Assembly (NCBI GenBank): GCA_021732625.1
Contig: JAKFUP010000032.1
Location: forward strand, 1-53,099
DNA length: 53,099 nucleotides
Origin: Hyphomicrobiales bacterium
GTDB lineage: Bacteria > Pseudomonadota > Alphaproteobacteria > Rhizobiales > Xanthobacteraceae
Reading direction: 5' to 3'
Shown: piece after piece, positions 39,420 to 48,687 of the stretch
Layout of the letters: every line of letters starts with the position of its first letter
Numbering within the stretch: the first letter of the stretch is position 1
Program-made: the position numbers and the translations under genes
The notes under the pieces: generated by a model
Told to the model about the DNA's origin: nothing
What the model saw: only the letters and a program-made list of their open reading frames with translations
The model's database searches: none

Positions 39420-41120
39420 TCAACTCTTGCCAGTGACTTCCTTGGCAAAGGTATCCCGCAACCCGATGGTGCGGTTGAACACTGGCTTCTCCGGGGTCGA
39501 GTCCGGGTCGCGGGCGAAGTAGCCCTGCCGCTCGAACTGCATCACATCTGGCACGATGGCATCGGGTGCGTTGGCCTGCGCAACCGCAACTTCGATCCGA
39601 GCATCGGTCAGGATTTCCAGCGATTGCGGATTGATCTCGGCGGCGAAGTTGCCCGCATCGGGGCTTGGCGTGAGAAACAGCGGATTGTAGATGCGAATTT
39701 CCGCCTGCATCGAATGCGATGCCGACAACCAGTGCATGGTCGCCTTGACCTTGCGGCCGTCGGGCGCATTGCCGCCTTTAGTCGCGGGATCGTACGTGCA
39801 GCGCAGTTCGATCACCTCGCCAGCCGCGTTCTTCACCACATCGTGGCATTTGATGAAGTAGGCATAGCGCAGCCGCACTTCGTTGCCCGGAAACAGGCGG
39901 AAGAACTTCTTCGGCGGGATCTCCATGAAGTCATCCTGCTCGATATAGAGCTCGCGGCTGAACACGATCTTACGCGTGCCGGCCGACGGATCGTCCGGAT
40001 GGTTGATCGCATCCAGCTCTTCGCTCTGCCCTTCCGGATAATTCTCGATCACGACCTTCAGCGGCCGCAACACGGCGAGACGGCGCTGCGCGGTCTTGTT
40101 CAGCACCTCCCGGATCGAGAACTCCAGCATGTTGACGTCAACCACGCTGTTGGCTTTCGCGACACCGATGCGCTTGACGAAATCGCGGATCGCGGCCGGC
40201 GGCACGCCACGGCGACGGAAGCCTGCAATGGTCGGCATCCGCGGGTCGTCCCAGCTCGACACATGCCCGCCGCGCACGAGTTCGGTGAGCACACGCTTTG
40301 ACAGCAGCGTGTAAGTCAGATTGAGGCGTGCAAACTCATACTGGCGCGGCTTCGACGGCACCGGCAACTTCAACAGCAGCCACTCGTATAGCGGACGATG
40401 ATCCTCGAACTCCAGCGTACAGATCGAATGGGTGATGCCTTCAATAGCATCCGACTGACCGTGCGCATAATCGTAGCTCGGATAGATCGACCACGCGGCG
40501 CCCGTGCGTGGATGATGCGCGTGCAGGATGCGATACAGCACCGGATCGCGAAGGTTGATGTTGCCCGAGGTCATGTCGATCTTGGCGCGGAGCACGCGCG
40601 CGCCGTTCGCGAATTCGCCAGCCTTCATGCGGCGAAACAGATCAAGATTTTCGTCCACCGAACGATCGCGAAACGGACTGTTGCGCCCCGGCTCCGTCAA
40701 TGTGCCACGTGTCAGCCGGATTTCATCCTGTGTCTGGTCATCGACATAGGCGTCGCCCGATTTGACGAGCATTTCAGCCCATCCGTAGAGCTTGTCGAAA
40801 TAGTCTGACGCATAGAACAGGTTCTGACCCCAGTCGAAGCCGAGCCATTTCACATCGTTCTGAATCGAATCGATGTACTCCTGCTCTTCCTTGGTCGGAT
40901 TGGTATCGTCAAAACGCAGATGACATTTGCCTGCGAATTCCTGCGCGATGCCAAAATTCAGCGCGATCGACTTCGCATGCCCAATGTGCAGATATCCGTT
41001 CGGCTCCGGCGGGAACCGGGTGACGATCTGGGCGTGCTTCTTCGAGTCGAGATCGGCCTGAACGATATCGCGAATGAAATCGCGCCCCGCCTCTATCCCA
41101 GTTGCTTCCGCCGTCGTCAT
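39420..41120 (-). CDS. glnS: Glutaminyl-tRNA synthetase
   Basis: Charges tRNA-Gln directly, 566 residues. HIGH motif at 45-48 in [27 protein letters not shown] stands for the KMSKS loop (GlnRS usually has VMSKR). [20 protein letters not shown] is the diagnostic GlnRS segment, and the C-terminal half is the beta-barrel anticodon-binding domain. The start used begins [15 protein letters not shown]. Many alphaproteobacteria lack GlnRS and amidate Glu-tRNA-Gln with GatCAB; this lineage has GlnRS, back to back with gltX across 172 bases. Downstream comEC lies 56 bases away on the same strand. Confidence 0.95.
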   Translation of the reverse strand: MTTAEATGIEAGRDFIRDIVQADLDSKKHAQIVTRFPPEPNGYLHIGHAKSIALNFGIAQEFAGKCHLRFDDTNPTKEEQEYIDSIQNDVKWLGFDWGQNLFYASDYFDKLYGWAEMLVKSGDAYVDDQTQDEIRLTRGTLTEPGRNSPFRDRSVDENLDLFRRMKAGEFANGARVLRAKIDMTSGNINLRDPVLYRILHAHHPRTGAAWSIYPSYDYAHGQSDAIEGITHSICTLEFEDHRPLYEWLLLKLPVPSKPRQYEFARLNLTYTLLSKRVLTELVRGGHVSSWDDPRMPTIAGFRRRGVPPAAIRDFVKRIGVAKANSVVDVNMLEFSIREVLNKTAQRRLAVLRPLKVVIENYPEGQSEELDAINHPDDPSAGTRKIVFSRELYIEQDDFMEIPPKKFFRLFPGNEVRLRYAYFIKCHDVVKNAAGEVIELRCTYDPATKGGNAPDGRKVKATMHWLSASHSMQAEIRIYNPLFLTPSPDAGNFAAEINPQSLEILTDARIEVAVAQANAPDAIVPDVMQFERQGYFARDPDSTPEKPVFNRTIGLRDTFAKEVTGKS

Positions 41121-41292
41121 TCTGTGATGTCCAATCTGACTTGAATCAGCATCCTGTCTGCCAAATCCGCAACGCCCCGCCAAGAGCGTTTAGCTCAACG
41201 AATCCTTTAGTTATGCGTTGTTCCTGCTATACACCCCCGGCGCTGCCCGGCGCACGCAGATCAGCCGTCTCACCCTCTTTGCGACCGATTTC

Positions 41293-42717
41293 ATGACCGC
41301 TCCCGTCGTCACCCGATTTGCTCCCTCGCCGACCGGCTTTCTCCACATCGGAGGCGGTCGCACGGCGCTGTTCAACTGGCTTTATGCGCGCCGCTGCGGC
41401 GGCAAGATGCTGCTGCGGATCGAGGATACCGACCGCGAGCGCTCCACCGAGCCTGCGATCACAGCAATCCTCGACGGCTTGAAATGGCTTGGCCTCGATT
41501 GGGATGGCGATGTCGTCTATCAATTCAGCCGCGCTGCGCGCCATCGCGAGGTCGCCGAGCAGATGCTCGCGGCCGGCAAGGCCTATCGCTGTTATGCCAG
41601 CGCCGATGAACTCGCGGCCATGCGGGAGAAGGCCCGCGCCGAGGGCAAGACGCGGCTCTACAACGGCCTGTGGCGCGACCGCGATCCCTCCGAAGCACCG
41701 CCGGGCGTCAAACCTGCCATTCGCCTCAAGTCGCCGTTAACTGGCGAAACCGTGATCGAGGATCAGGTTCAGGGCCGCGTCGTCTGGCAAAACGAGAACC
41801 TCGACGATCTCGTGCTGCTGCGCTCGGATGGTAACCCGACTTACATGCTCGCGGTCGTGGTCGACGACCATGACATGAGCGTCACTCATGTCATCCGTGG
41901 TGACGACCATCTGACCAACGCCGCGCGTCAGAAGCAAATCTATGAAGCGCTCGGCTGGGATGTGCCAATCATGGCGCATATCCCACTGATCCACGGGCCA
42001 GACGGATCGAAGCTCTCGAAACGTCATGGCGCGCTTGGCGTCGATGCTTACCGTGCCATGGGATACCTTCCGGCGGCGCTGCGGAATTATCTGGTACGCC
42101 TCGGTTGGAGCCACGGCGACCAGGAAGTTTTCAGCGAGCAAGAGATGATCGATCTGTTTGACCTGCCGGCGATAGGCCGCTCGGCGGCGCGATTCGATTT
42201 CGCCAAGCTGGAAAACCTCAACGGCATCTATATTCGCGGCGCCGACGATGCGGCGCTGGTCGATGCATTCGAGAATGTGCTGGACTACATTCCCAACGGC
42301 GCCGAGCTCAAAGGCAAGATCAATCCTGAAACGCGGATGCAGCTTCTGAGAGCCATGCCAGGCATCAAGGAGCGCGCCAAGACGCTGCTGGAATTGATCG
42401 ACGGTGCGGCCTTCATTTTTGCCGATCGACCGCTGCCGCTCGAAGCCAAGGCCGAGGCGCTGCTTACGCCGGAGACGCGCCAGTTGATCGGACAGTTGGC
42501 GGATTTTCTGGGCGCGGTCTCGCCTTGGTCCGCAGAATCCGCCGAAGCAGCAGTCAGAAACTTTGCCGAGCAGAACGGCCTCAAGCTCGGTGCGGTCGCG
42601 CAGCCGCTCCGGGTGGCGCTGACCGGACGGACCACCTCTCCCGGTATTTTCGAGGTTATCGACGTGTTGGGGCGTGAAGAATGCCTGCTTCGTTTGCAGG
42701 ACCAAGCCTCTCTGTGA
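41293..42717 (+). CDS. gltX: Glutamyl-tRNA synthetase
   Basis: Charges tRNA-Glu with glutamate, 474 residues. N-terminal [21 protein letters not shown] has the HIGH-type motif HIGG at 18-21, and [20 protein letters not shown] holds KLSKR. The C-terminal helical anticodon-binding part is complete. The first 25 codons of the open frame are discarded because the ATG used begins [14 protein letters not shown]. With a GlnRS encoded next door, this enzyme need only charge tRNA-Glu, but discrimination cannot be read by eye. Followed 150 bases later by gltA. Confidence 0.96.
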   Translation: MTAPVVTRFAPSPTGFLHIGGGRTALFNWLYARRCGGKMLLRIEDTDRERSTEPAITAILDGLKWLGLDWDGDVVYQFSRAARHREVAEQMLAAGKAYRCYASADELAAMREKARAEGKTRLYNGLWRDRDPSEAPPGVKPAIRLKSPLTGETVIEDQVQGRVVWQNENLDDLVLLRSDGNPTYMLAVVVDDHDMSVTHVIRGDDHLTNAARQKQIYEALGWDVPIMAHIPLIHGPDGSKLSKRHGALGVDAYRAMGYLPAALRNYLVRLGWSHGDQEVFSEQEMIDLFDLPAIGRSAARFDFAKLENLNGIYIRGADDAALVDAFENVLDYIPNGAELKGKINPETRMQLLRAMPGIKERAKTLLELIDGAAFIFADRPLPLEAKAEALLTPETRQLIGQLADFLGAVSPWSAESAEAAVRNFAEQNGLKLGAVAQPLRVALTGRTTSPGIFEVIDVLGREECLLRLQDQASL

Positions 42718-42867
42718 CGTGACGACGGGTGGAACTTAGGTTGTCTTGCAGCGCAAACGGCAATGCGGTACGCATTTGCCGGAACGCTTCTACCGCTCGC
42801 TGGGCCTCCCTCGCCACGCCTGTTGGCCGTCAGACCCACCGCCTTCAATAACGATCTCATCGGGGAC

Positions 42868-44175
42868 ATGACGATGGATGCAAAAAGCCCGAAAACTGTT
42901 GCCCTCAACGTCGGCGACAAAAGCCTCAATTTTCCGGTCCTGAGCGGGACGGTCGGTCCCGATGTGGTGGACATCAGCAAACTCTACGCGCAGAGCGGCA
43001 TGTTCACCTACGACCCTGGGTTTACGTCCACCGGCAGTTGCGAGTCCAAGATCACTTACATCGATGGCGACGCCGGCATTCTGCTGTATCGCGGCTATCC
43101 GATCGAGCAACTCGCTGAAAACGGCGACTTCCTTGAGACCTGCTACCTGCTGCTCTACGGGGAGTTGCCAACCGCAGCACAGAAAGCGGACTTCGACAGC
43201 CGGGTGACTCACCACACCATGGTTCACGAGCAGATGGCCCGGTTTTTCCAGGGCTTCCGGCGCGACGCGCATCCAATGGCGGTTATGGTCGCGTCGGTCG
43301 GCGCATTGGCCGCTTTCTATCACGACTCCACCGACATCAACGATCCGCATCAGCGCATGGTCGCCTCGATGCGCATGATCGCGAAGGTGCCGACGCTGGC
43401 GGCGATGGCCTACAAGTACACGGTCGGCCAGCCCTTCATCTATCCGAAGAACTCGCTCGATTTCGCCTCGAACTTCCTCAACATGTGTTTTGCGGTGCCG
43501 TGCGAGGACTACAAGATCAACCCGGTGATGGCGGAAGCGCTGGACAAGATCTTCACATTGCACGCCGATCACGAACAAAACGCGTCGACCTCGACGGTGC
43601 GTATTGCCGGTTCTTCTGGCGCAAATCCGTTTGCTTGCATCGCCGCGGGCATCGCCTGCCTGTGGGGACCAGCCCATGGCGGCGCCAATGAAGCAGCGCT
43701 CGCGATGCTTGCCGAGATCGGAACGGTCGACAAGATTCCGGAATTCATCGCCAAGGTGAAAGACAAGAACAGCACGGTGCGGCTGATGGGCTTCGGCCAT
43801 CGCGTCTATAAGAACTACGATCCGCGCGCCAAGATCATGCAGCAGATGTGCCACAAGGTGCTCGCGGAGACCGGTCACGGCAACGATCCAATGCTGAAGG
43901 TTGCGCTCGAGCTGGAAAAGATTGCGTTGCACGACGAATACTTCGTCCAGCGCAAGCTCTATCCGAACGTCGATTTCTATTCTGGCATCACGCTGAAGGC
44001 GATGGGCTTCCCGACCTCGATGTTCACCGTGCTGTTCGCGGTCGCCCGCACCGTCGGCTGGATCAGCCAGTGGAGCGAAATGATCGAGGATCCGAACCAG
44101 AAGATCGGCCGTCCGCGCCAGCTTTATACCGGCAAAACTCAGCGCGATTACGTCGCAGTGGACAAGCGCAAGTAA
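42868..44175 (+). CDS. gltA: Citrate synthase
   Basis: Condenses acetyl-CoA and oxaloacetate, the entry step of the TCA cycle; 435 residues, the long type II Gram-negative form with an N-terminal beta domain ([40 protein letters not shown] region). Active-site residues lie in [31 protein letters not shown] and [18 protein letters not shown]. Two ATGs six bases apart are possible: GGGGA is too close to the first and well spaced for the second, so the protein may be two residues shorter. A strong hairpin ends the gene. Confidence 0.97.
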   Translation: MTMDAKSPKTVALNVGDKSLNFPVLSGTVGPDVVDISKLYAQSGMFTYDPGFTSTGSCESKITYIDGDAGILLYRGYPIEQLAENGDFLETCYLLLYGELPTAAQKADFDSRVTHHTMVHEQMARFFQGFRRDAHPMAVMVASVGALAAFYHDSTDINDPHQRMVASMRMIAKVPTLAAMAYKYTVGQPFIYPKNSLDFASNFLNMCFAVPCEDYKINPVMAEALDKIFTLHADHEQNASTSTVRIAGSSGANPFACIAAGIACLWGPAHGGANEAALAMLAEIGTVDKIPEFIAKVKDKNSTVRLMGFGHRVYKNYDPRAKIMQQMCHKVLAETGHGNDPMLKVALELEKIALHDEYFVQRKLYPNVDFYSGITLKAMGFPTSMFTVLFAVARTVGWISQWSEMIEDPNQKIGRPRQLYTGKTQRDYVAVDKRK

Positions 44176-44204
44176 TTCCGCGAATTATCGCGTTTCAGAC
44201 ATCG

Positions 44205-44233
44205 ACGGTCAGCGCGGCACCCGCGCTGACCGT
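44205..44233. terminator. Terminator hairpin between gltA and lpxB (convergent)
   Basis: Perfect 12-bp inverted repeat ACGGTCAGCGCG / CGCGCTGACCGT with a 5-base loop, 29 bases after the gltA stop and 6 bases from the lpxB end. The long GC-rich stem suits termination from both sides, though only a short T-run (TTTTT about 20 bases on) follows. Confidence 0.75.
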
Positions 44234-44239
44234 TTCGAT

Positions 44240-45427
44240 TCAGGGTGTTTTTGTGCGCAGATGCGCGATGACGATGTCCGCAGCACGCTCGCTTGGGCTC
44301 TGGACGCCCGTGGACATGATCTCGTCGAGCCGCGCAAAGGCTTCGATCTGGCGTTGCCGGAGCGGCGTATCGCCTAAAATATCGCGCAAGGCAGGAGCGA
44401 GATGCTCTGGAGCCCACAGACTCTGCATGTACTCGGGAATGACAGCTTCGCCGACAATCAGGTTAGGCAGAATCGCTGAAAAGGCTTTCACCAGCTGCCG
44501 GGCGACGAACGCCTCGATAGCCGTCGCTGCATAACCGGTGACCATGGGAACACCTGCAATCGCGAGTTCCAGCGTTACCGTACCTGACTTCGCAAGCGCC
44601 GCACGCGCCATCCGGAATGCCGCGCGTCTGTCATCTTCACCGACCACAATCCGCGGCTTCACCGTCCAACCCCTGACCGCTTCGAGGACGAGACCGTGCA
44701 CATGCGGAAGGGTCGGCAGGACAGGCTCGAATTCGATACCCATCGTGTGAAGTCGGTCGAGCGTCTTACCTATGGCGCCGATCATGTGTCGTACTTCACT
44801 GCGGCGGCTGCCCGGCAGGACAACGATTACGGGTGGATGTGCGGCGCGCCGGGCCGCTTCCGCCGCCGATGGCCGCAGCACCGCGCGCTCCTGAAACAAT
44901 GGATGCCCGACATACGTGCAAGGCGGCCCACCAAGCCGTCGATGCGCGTCCGGCTCGAACGGCAACAACGCCAGCACATGATCGACATAGCCGCGCATGG
45001 CCCGCGCGCGGCCCGGTCGCCATGCCCATACGGTTGGCGAGACATAATCGATAATCGGAATCGAAGGGGCGCGTTTGCGGACGCGCCGTGCAACGCGATG
45101 GGTAAAATCGGGACTGTCAATGATCACCAGCGTGTCGGGAGACGCCGCGATCACGGCCGCAGTCGTTTCGCGGATGCGCCGCAAGATCATCGGCAATTGC
45201 CGTGCGACCGCAGCGACACCCATGATCGAAAGGTCGGTAATCGGAAAAAGCGAAACCAGCCCTTCCCGCTCCATACCGCCGCCGCCGACGCCTTGAAAAC
45301 GGACGTCCGCACCGAGGCGCTGACGCAGCGTCTTCATCAAACTCGCGCCGAGCCGATCACCGGATTCCTCAGTGGCGACGAGAAAGACCGTCCGGACAGG
45401 ACGTGACGGTGAAGTCCCGGCGGTCAC
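44240..45427 (-). CDS. lpxB: Lipid-A-disaccharide synthase
   Basis: GT19 glycosyltransferase joining UDP-diacylglucosamine and lipid X into the lipid A disaccharide; membrane-associated, 395 residues. Recognisable parts: FLVATEESGDRLGASLMKTL, SLFPITDLSIMGVAAVARQLP, VIIDSPDFTHRVA, YVSPTVWAWRPGRARAM, TYVGHPLFQE, LPGSRRSEVRHM and ALAKSGTVTLELAIAGVPMVTGY. It starts with GTG overlapping the lpxI stop as GTGA, so the two are coupled. Last gene of the envelope operon, ending at a hairpin shared with gltA. Confidence 0.96.
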   Translation of the reverse strand: MTAGTSPSRPVRTVFLVATEESGDRLGASLMKTLRQRLGADVRFQGVGGGGMEREGLVSLFPITDLSIMGVAAVARQLPMILRRIRETTAAVIAASPDTLVIIDSPDFTHRVARRVRKRAPSIPIIDYVSPTVWAWRPGRARAMRGYVDHVLALLPFEPDAHRRLGGPPCTYVGHPLFQERAVLRPSAAEAARRAAHPPVIVVLPGSRRSEVRHMIGAIGKTLDRLHTMGIEFEPVLPTLPHVHGLVLEAVRGWTVKPRIVVGEDDRRAAFRMARAALAKSGTVTLELAIAGVPMVTGYAATAIEAFVARQLVKAFSAILPNLIVGEAVIPEYMQSLWAPEHLAPALRDILGDTPLRQRQIEAFARLDEIMSTGVQSPSERAADIVIAHLRTKTP

Positions 45428-46281
45428 GCTGGCATCCCGACGACAAATGTACCGGCCTTGTCAGCGGCCTCCACCAGCGCCTGAGGCTCGGCCAGAATAG
45501 TCTGGCCGGCGACAATCGCAATCCCGGCAAGCTGCGCGGCGGCGACGCCCTCGACGGTCCTGACGCCAAGCGCAGGAAGGTCGAAACGCAAATCCTGTAT
45601 GGTTTTCGGTGCTTTCACCAACACGCCGCGCCCCGGCCTGGCCCGGATACGGCCTTCCTGGCGCAGCCGCGCCACCCGCAGCAGCAGCGCGTCGGTACCC
45701 TCGATATCCTCGACTGCCACGACGTGACCATCGATCACAACGACGGCCTGCCCGGTGTCGAAAGGACTGAGAGCACGCAACAGCTCCTGGCCCATCGCAA
45801 TATCAGTTCGAGCCTGCTCTTCAGGAGTTGCGCGCGTGGCATTTCCCTCAGGCATCAATAATTCAGGCGCAACCTCGGCGACACCACGTATGCGAAAACC
45901 CTGCCGCTCTACGATTTGCGCGAAGCCGGAGAGCAGATGATTGTCGCCGCCACGGAACGCGATCATAAGTTCGGGGATGACTCGAATTGTCATCCAGTCG
46001 AGCCGGATTTCAGAGAAGGCAGGCCGCACAAGCCCACCGATAAAGACGAGGTCGCGGCAATTCTCGCTCGCAAACAATCGTGTGGTCTTGCCGATTTGCC
46101 CGACAGCAATCCAGTGATGCCTGTGGGTCCTGACCCGCTCCGGATCGCAAAATCCTTTGATCGCAAAAATCACCGGAACAATGCCGCGCGCACTCAACGA
46201 GTCCGCGATGGCGAACGGCAAAGTACCGCTGCCGGCGATCAGCCCGACTGGAGAGGAAATTGGCGGAACGACTTTGTCCAT
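45424..46281 (-). CDS. lpxI: UDP-2,3-diacylglucosamine diphosphatase LpxI
   Basis: Hydrolyses UDP-2,3-diacylglucosamine to lipid X, the step done by LpxH in E. coli; LpxI is the unrelated alphaproteobacterial enzyme (former DUF1009). About 285 residues with GLIAGSGTLPFAIADSLSARG at the N-terminus, VGQIGKTTRLFASENCRDLVFIGG in the middle, and the C-terminal DLPALGVRTVEGVAAAQLAGIAIVAG. A TTG seven codons upstream directly abuts the lpxA stop; I preferred the ATG. It lies between lpxA and lpxB, coupled to lpxB by a 4-base overlap. Confidence 0.95.
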   Translation of the reverse strand: MDKVVPPISSPVGLIAGSGTLPFAIADSLSARGIVPVIFAIKGFCDPERVRTHRHHWIAVGQIGKTTRLFASENCRDLVFIGGLVRPAFSEIRLDWMTIRVIPELMIAFRGGDNHLLSGFAQIVERQGFRIRGVAEVAPELLMPEGNATRATPEEQARTDIAMGQELLRALSPFDTGQAVVVIDGHVVAVEDIEGTDALLLRVARLRQEGRIRARPGRGVLVKAPKTIQDLRFDLPALGVRTVEGVAAAQLAGIAIVAGQTILAEPQALVEAADKAGTFVVGMPA

Positions 46282-46302
46282 GATCCGCGTCTCAACCGTC
46301 AA

Positions 46303-47106
46303 TCAGTCTTCGTCTGCGCCGCGGACGGCCTTGCACAGCGGACGCTTCTTGCCATCTTCGATAAAGGCGAGGATGTCAGCGATCGCCGAATCGTCACCCG
46401 CCCGGCCCTGAAGCGCGGCCAGACGCTGATCGAACAGACCGGCCCCGTGAAACAAATCGTTATAGAAGGCCCGCATCTTATGCAGCCTTTCGCGGCTGAA
46501 TTTCCGCCGTTTCATACCGATCACGTTGAGGCCTTCGAGGTGGGCGTGCTGACCCGTGGCAAACCCAAACGGGATCACGTCGCCACGCACACCGGTCATT
46601 CCAGCCACCATTGCTTGCGTGCCGATGCGCACGAACTGGTGCACGGCCGTCAGCCCGCCAATATAGACAGAGTTTCCGATCAAGCAGTGACCGCCGAGCG
46701 TAGCGGAATTGGCGAAGATCGCGTCATCTCCCACCTGGCAGTCATGACCCACGTGGCTGTAAGCCATAAAGATCCCGCGGTCTCCGACTTTGGTCAGCCC
46801 CCCGCCCTTAAGGCTGCCGACATTCATGGTGACGGATTCCCGGATGATGCAGTCGTTTCCAATCTCAAGCTGCGTCGGCTCGCCGCGATACCCAAGGTCC
46901 TGTGGAGGCGATCCGAGCGATGCGAAAGGATGAATCACGCAGTTCGATCCGATCGAGGTATGGCCGGTGACGATCACATGCGCCACCAGGTGCGTTCCCG
47001 CAGCTATACTGACGTCAGATCCGACAATGCAATAAGGACCAATCTTTACGCCATCTGCAATCGTGGCGCCGCTCTCGATGCGCGCGGTAGGATCAATGTT
47101 GCTCAT
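46303..47106 (-). CDS. lpxA: Acyl-ACP--UDP-N-acetylglucosamine O-acyltransferase
   Basis: First step of lipid A synthesis; trimeric left-handed beta-helix acyltransferase, 267 residues. Hexapeptide repeats run over about 1-190 (IDPTARIESGATIADGVKIGPY onward). The catalytic His is in FMAYSHVGHDCQVGDD and the substrate-contact stretch is RESVTMNVGS. The C-terminal helices follow GMKRRKFSRERLHKMRAFY. Start is the ATG at MSNIDPTARI, ten bases after fabZ. No gnnA/gnnB genes (for a diamino sugar acceptor) are in the cluster, so N- or O-acyl preference is left open. Confidence 0.96.
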   Translation of the reverse strand: MSNIDPTARIESGATIADGVKIGPYCIVGSDVSIAAGTHLVAHVIVTGHTSIGSNCVIHPFASLGSPPQDLGYRGEPTQLEIGNDCIIRESVTMNVGSLKGGGLTKVGDRGIFMAYSHVGHDCQVGDDAIFANSATLGGHCLIGNSVYIGGLTAVHQFVRIGTQAMVAGMTGVRGDVIPFGFATGQHAHLEGLNVIGMKRRKFSRERLHKMRAFYNDLFHGAGLFDQRLAALQGRAGDDSAIADILAFIEDGKKRPLCKAVRGADED

Positions 47107-47116
47107 GCGCGCCCGG

Positions 47117-47569
47117 TCAGTCTGCCAGCATCGCGCCGACTTCGGCCTGTGCCGCAACAGCACCATTCACGCGTGCCTCGCCGTAGTACCACCACATCGC
47201 CCTTTTGCGATTGACGAATTTCATATGATATTCAATCGTATCGCCAGGAATCACCGGCTTGCGGAACTTGCACTTGTCGATGGTGAGGAAATAAACCGCG
47301 CGCGGCCGCGCTTCCTTCATCGCTAGTATGCCGATCACACCCGCGGTCTGAGCCATGCCCTCGATCATCATCACGCCGGGATAGACCGGACGCTCGGGAA
47401 AGTGGCCCGCGAACTGCGGCTCATTCGCGGTGACATTTTTGATCCCGACGCCACTGAAATCAGCGCCGATGTTGATGACACGATCAACCAGAAGGAACGG
47501 ATAGCGGTGCGGCAACGTCTTCAGGATGAGGGCGATATCCGCGGATTCGACGGTCTTTGAAGGCTCCAT
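47117..47569 (-). CDS. fabZ: 3-hydroxyacyl-[acyl-carrier-protein] dehydratase FabZ
   Basis: Hot-dog-fold dehydratase of fatty acid elongation, 150 residues. Active-site His and Glu are in [37 protein letters not shown] opens the domain and [23 protein letters not shown] closes the tunnel wall. The ATG follows the lpxD stop immediately, with no spacing, so translation is coupled. It competes with LpxA and LpxD for 3-hydroxyacyl-ACP, which explains its place in the lipid A cluster. Confidence 0.97.
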   Translation of the reverse strand: MEPSKTVESADIALILKTLPHRYPFLLVDRVINIGADFSGVGIKNVTANEPQFAGHFPERPVYPGVMMIEGMAQTAGVIGILAMKEARPRAVYFLTIDKCKFRKPVIPGDTIEYHMKFVNRKRAMWWYYGEARVNGAVAAQAEVGAMLAD

Positions 47570-48655
47570 TTACTTCCGCCCCTCGGTCTCCGACTTGCCT
47601 GGCCGCGTTTTCGAACCGCCGCGACTATCCCGGCCCAGTCGCTCGACCGCCATTAGTTCTCGTATCCACTGCCTGATCGGCTTTGCAGGCGTCCCGCCCC
47701 AGCGCGCACCTGGAGGTATATCTCCAATGATGCTGCTGCGCGCAGCCAGCTGAGCATCGTCCCCGATGTTTCCGTGATCGCTGACGGCAACGCGAGCTCC
47801 AAGCACAACTCCGTCTCCAAGCGTCGAGCTGCCGGCGATGCCGGATTGACCGACGATGATGCAATGGCGACCTGTCATCACATTGTGGCCGATCTGGACG
47901 AGATTGTCGATTTTTGTACCCTCTCCGATAACGGTGTCTCGCAGGGCGCCGCGGTCGATCGCCGTCCCCGCACCAATCTCGACATCGTTTTGGACAATGA
48001 CACGCCCGATCTGGGGTACCTTGTCATGCCCCTTAGAACCCAAGACAAAGCCAAAACCGTCCTGGCCGATCCGGCACCCCGGATGGAGGATGACGCCGTT
48101 TCCGATCATGGCAAAAAAAACCGACGCACCGGCACCGATGCTACAATCACGCCCGATCGTCACCGACGGCCCGATCACAACACCTGGACCAATAACCGTC
48201 CCGGCACCGATCTCGGCGTTAGGACCGATCACGGCAAGCGGATCGACCGTGACGCCATCTTCCAGCCAAGCCGATGGATGAATGACCGCTGACGGGGCGA
48301 TGCCGGCCTGGTCGAACGCTGAGCCAGGCCGCAGACTATCGCTGTGCAGTTCGCGCGCAACATCGACAAATGCCCTGTACGGATCGCTTACGCGTAACAC
48401 CGCAACATGCGGGGGCACTTTGTCTTCGAGTTCTGGCGAAACAAGACACGCACCAGCATGGGTTCTGGCGAGGCGGGCTTCGTACTTGCGATCGTCAAAG
48501 AATGTGACGTGCATCGGGCCGGCGAGATCCACAGCGGCAACATCGCGCACTTTCTGCCCCGCCCGGCTGGCATCGCCAAGCTCAGCCTTGGCGAATGCCG
48601 CAATGTCCGCAAGCGTCGACCACGACGGTTGTATCAAAAACGTGGGCTGTCCCAT
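47570..48655 (-). CDS. lpxD: UDP-3-O-(3-hydroxyacyl)glucosamine N-acyltransferase
   Basis: Third step of lipid A synthesis; 361 residues. N-terminal uridine-binding domain (about 1-105), then a left-handed beta-helix of hexapeptide repeats (about 110-320, [20 protein letters not shown]), with the catalytic His in [14 protein letters not shown]. The C-terminal tail after about 335 is charged and low in complexity ([20 protein letters not shown]), longer than in E. coli. It follows bamA by 32 bases and abuts fabZ. Confidence 0.96.
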   Translation of the reverse strand: MGQPTFLIQPSWSTLADIAAFAKAELGDASRAGQKVRDVAAVDLAGPMHVTFFDDRKYEARLARTHAGACLVSPELEDKVPPHVAVLRVSDPYRAFVDVARELHSDSLRPGSAFDQAGIAPSAVIHPSAWLEDGVTVDPLAVIGPNAEIGAGTVIGPGVVIGPSVTIGRDCSIGAGASVFFAMIGNGVILHPGCRIGQDGFGFVLGSKGHDKVPQIGRVIVQNDVEIGAGTAIDRGALRDTVIGEGTKIDNLVQIGHNVMTGRHCIIVGQSGIAGSSTLGDGVVLGARVAVSDHGNIGDDAQLAARSSIIGDIPPGARWGGTPAKPIRQWIRELMAVERLGRDSRGGSKTRPGKSETEGRK

Positions 48656-48687
48656 TTAACCCACCGCCGTCAGGTTCGTGGCCGGTA

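Noticed and set aside
42759-42780. Inverted repeat GGCAATGCG / CGCATTTGCC between gltX and gltA as a terminator
   Set aside because: The arms are off by one base and no T-run follows; it may be chance.
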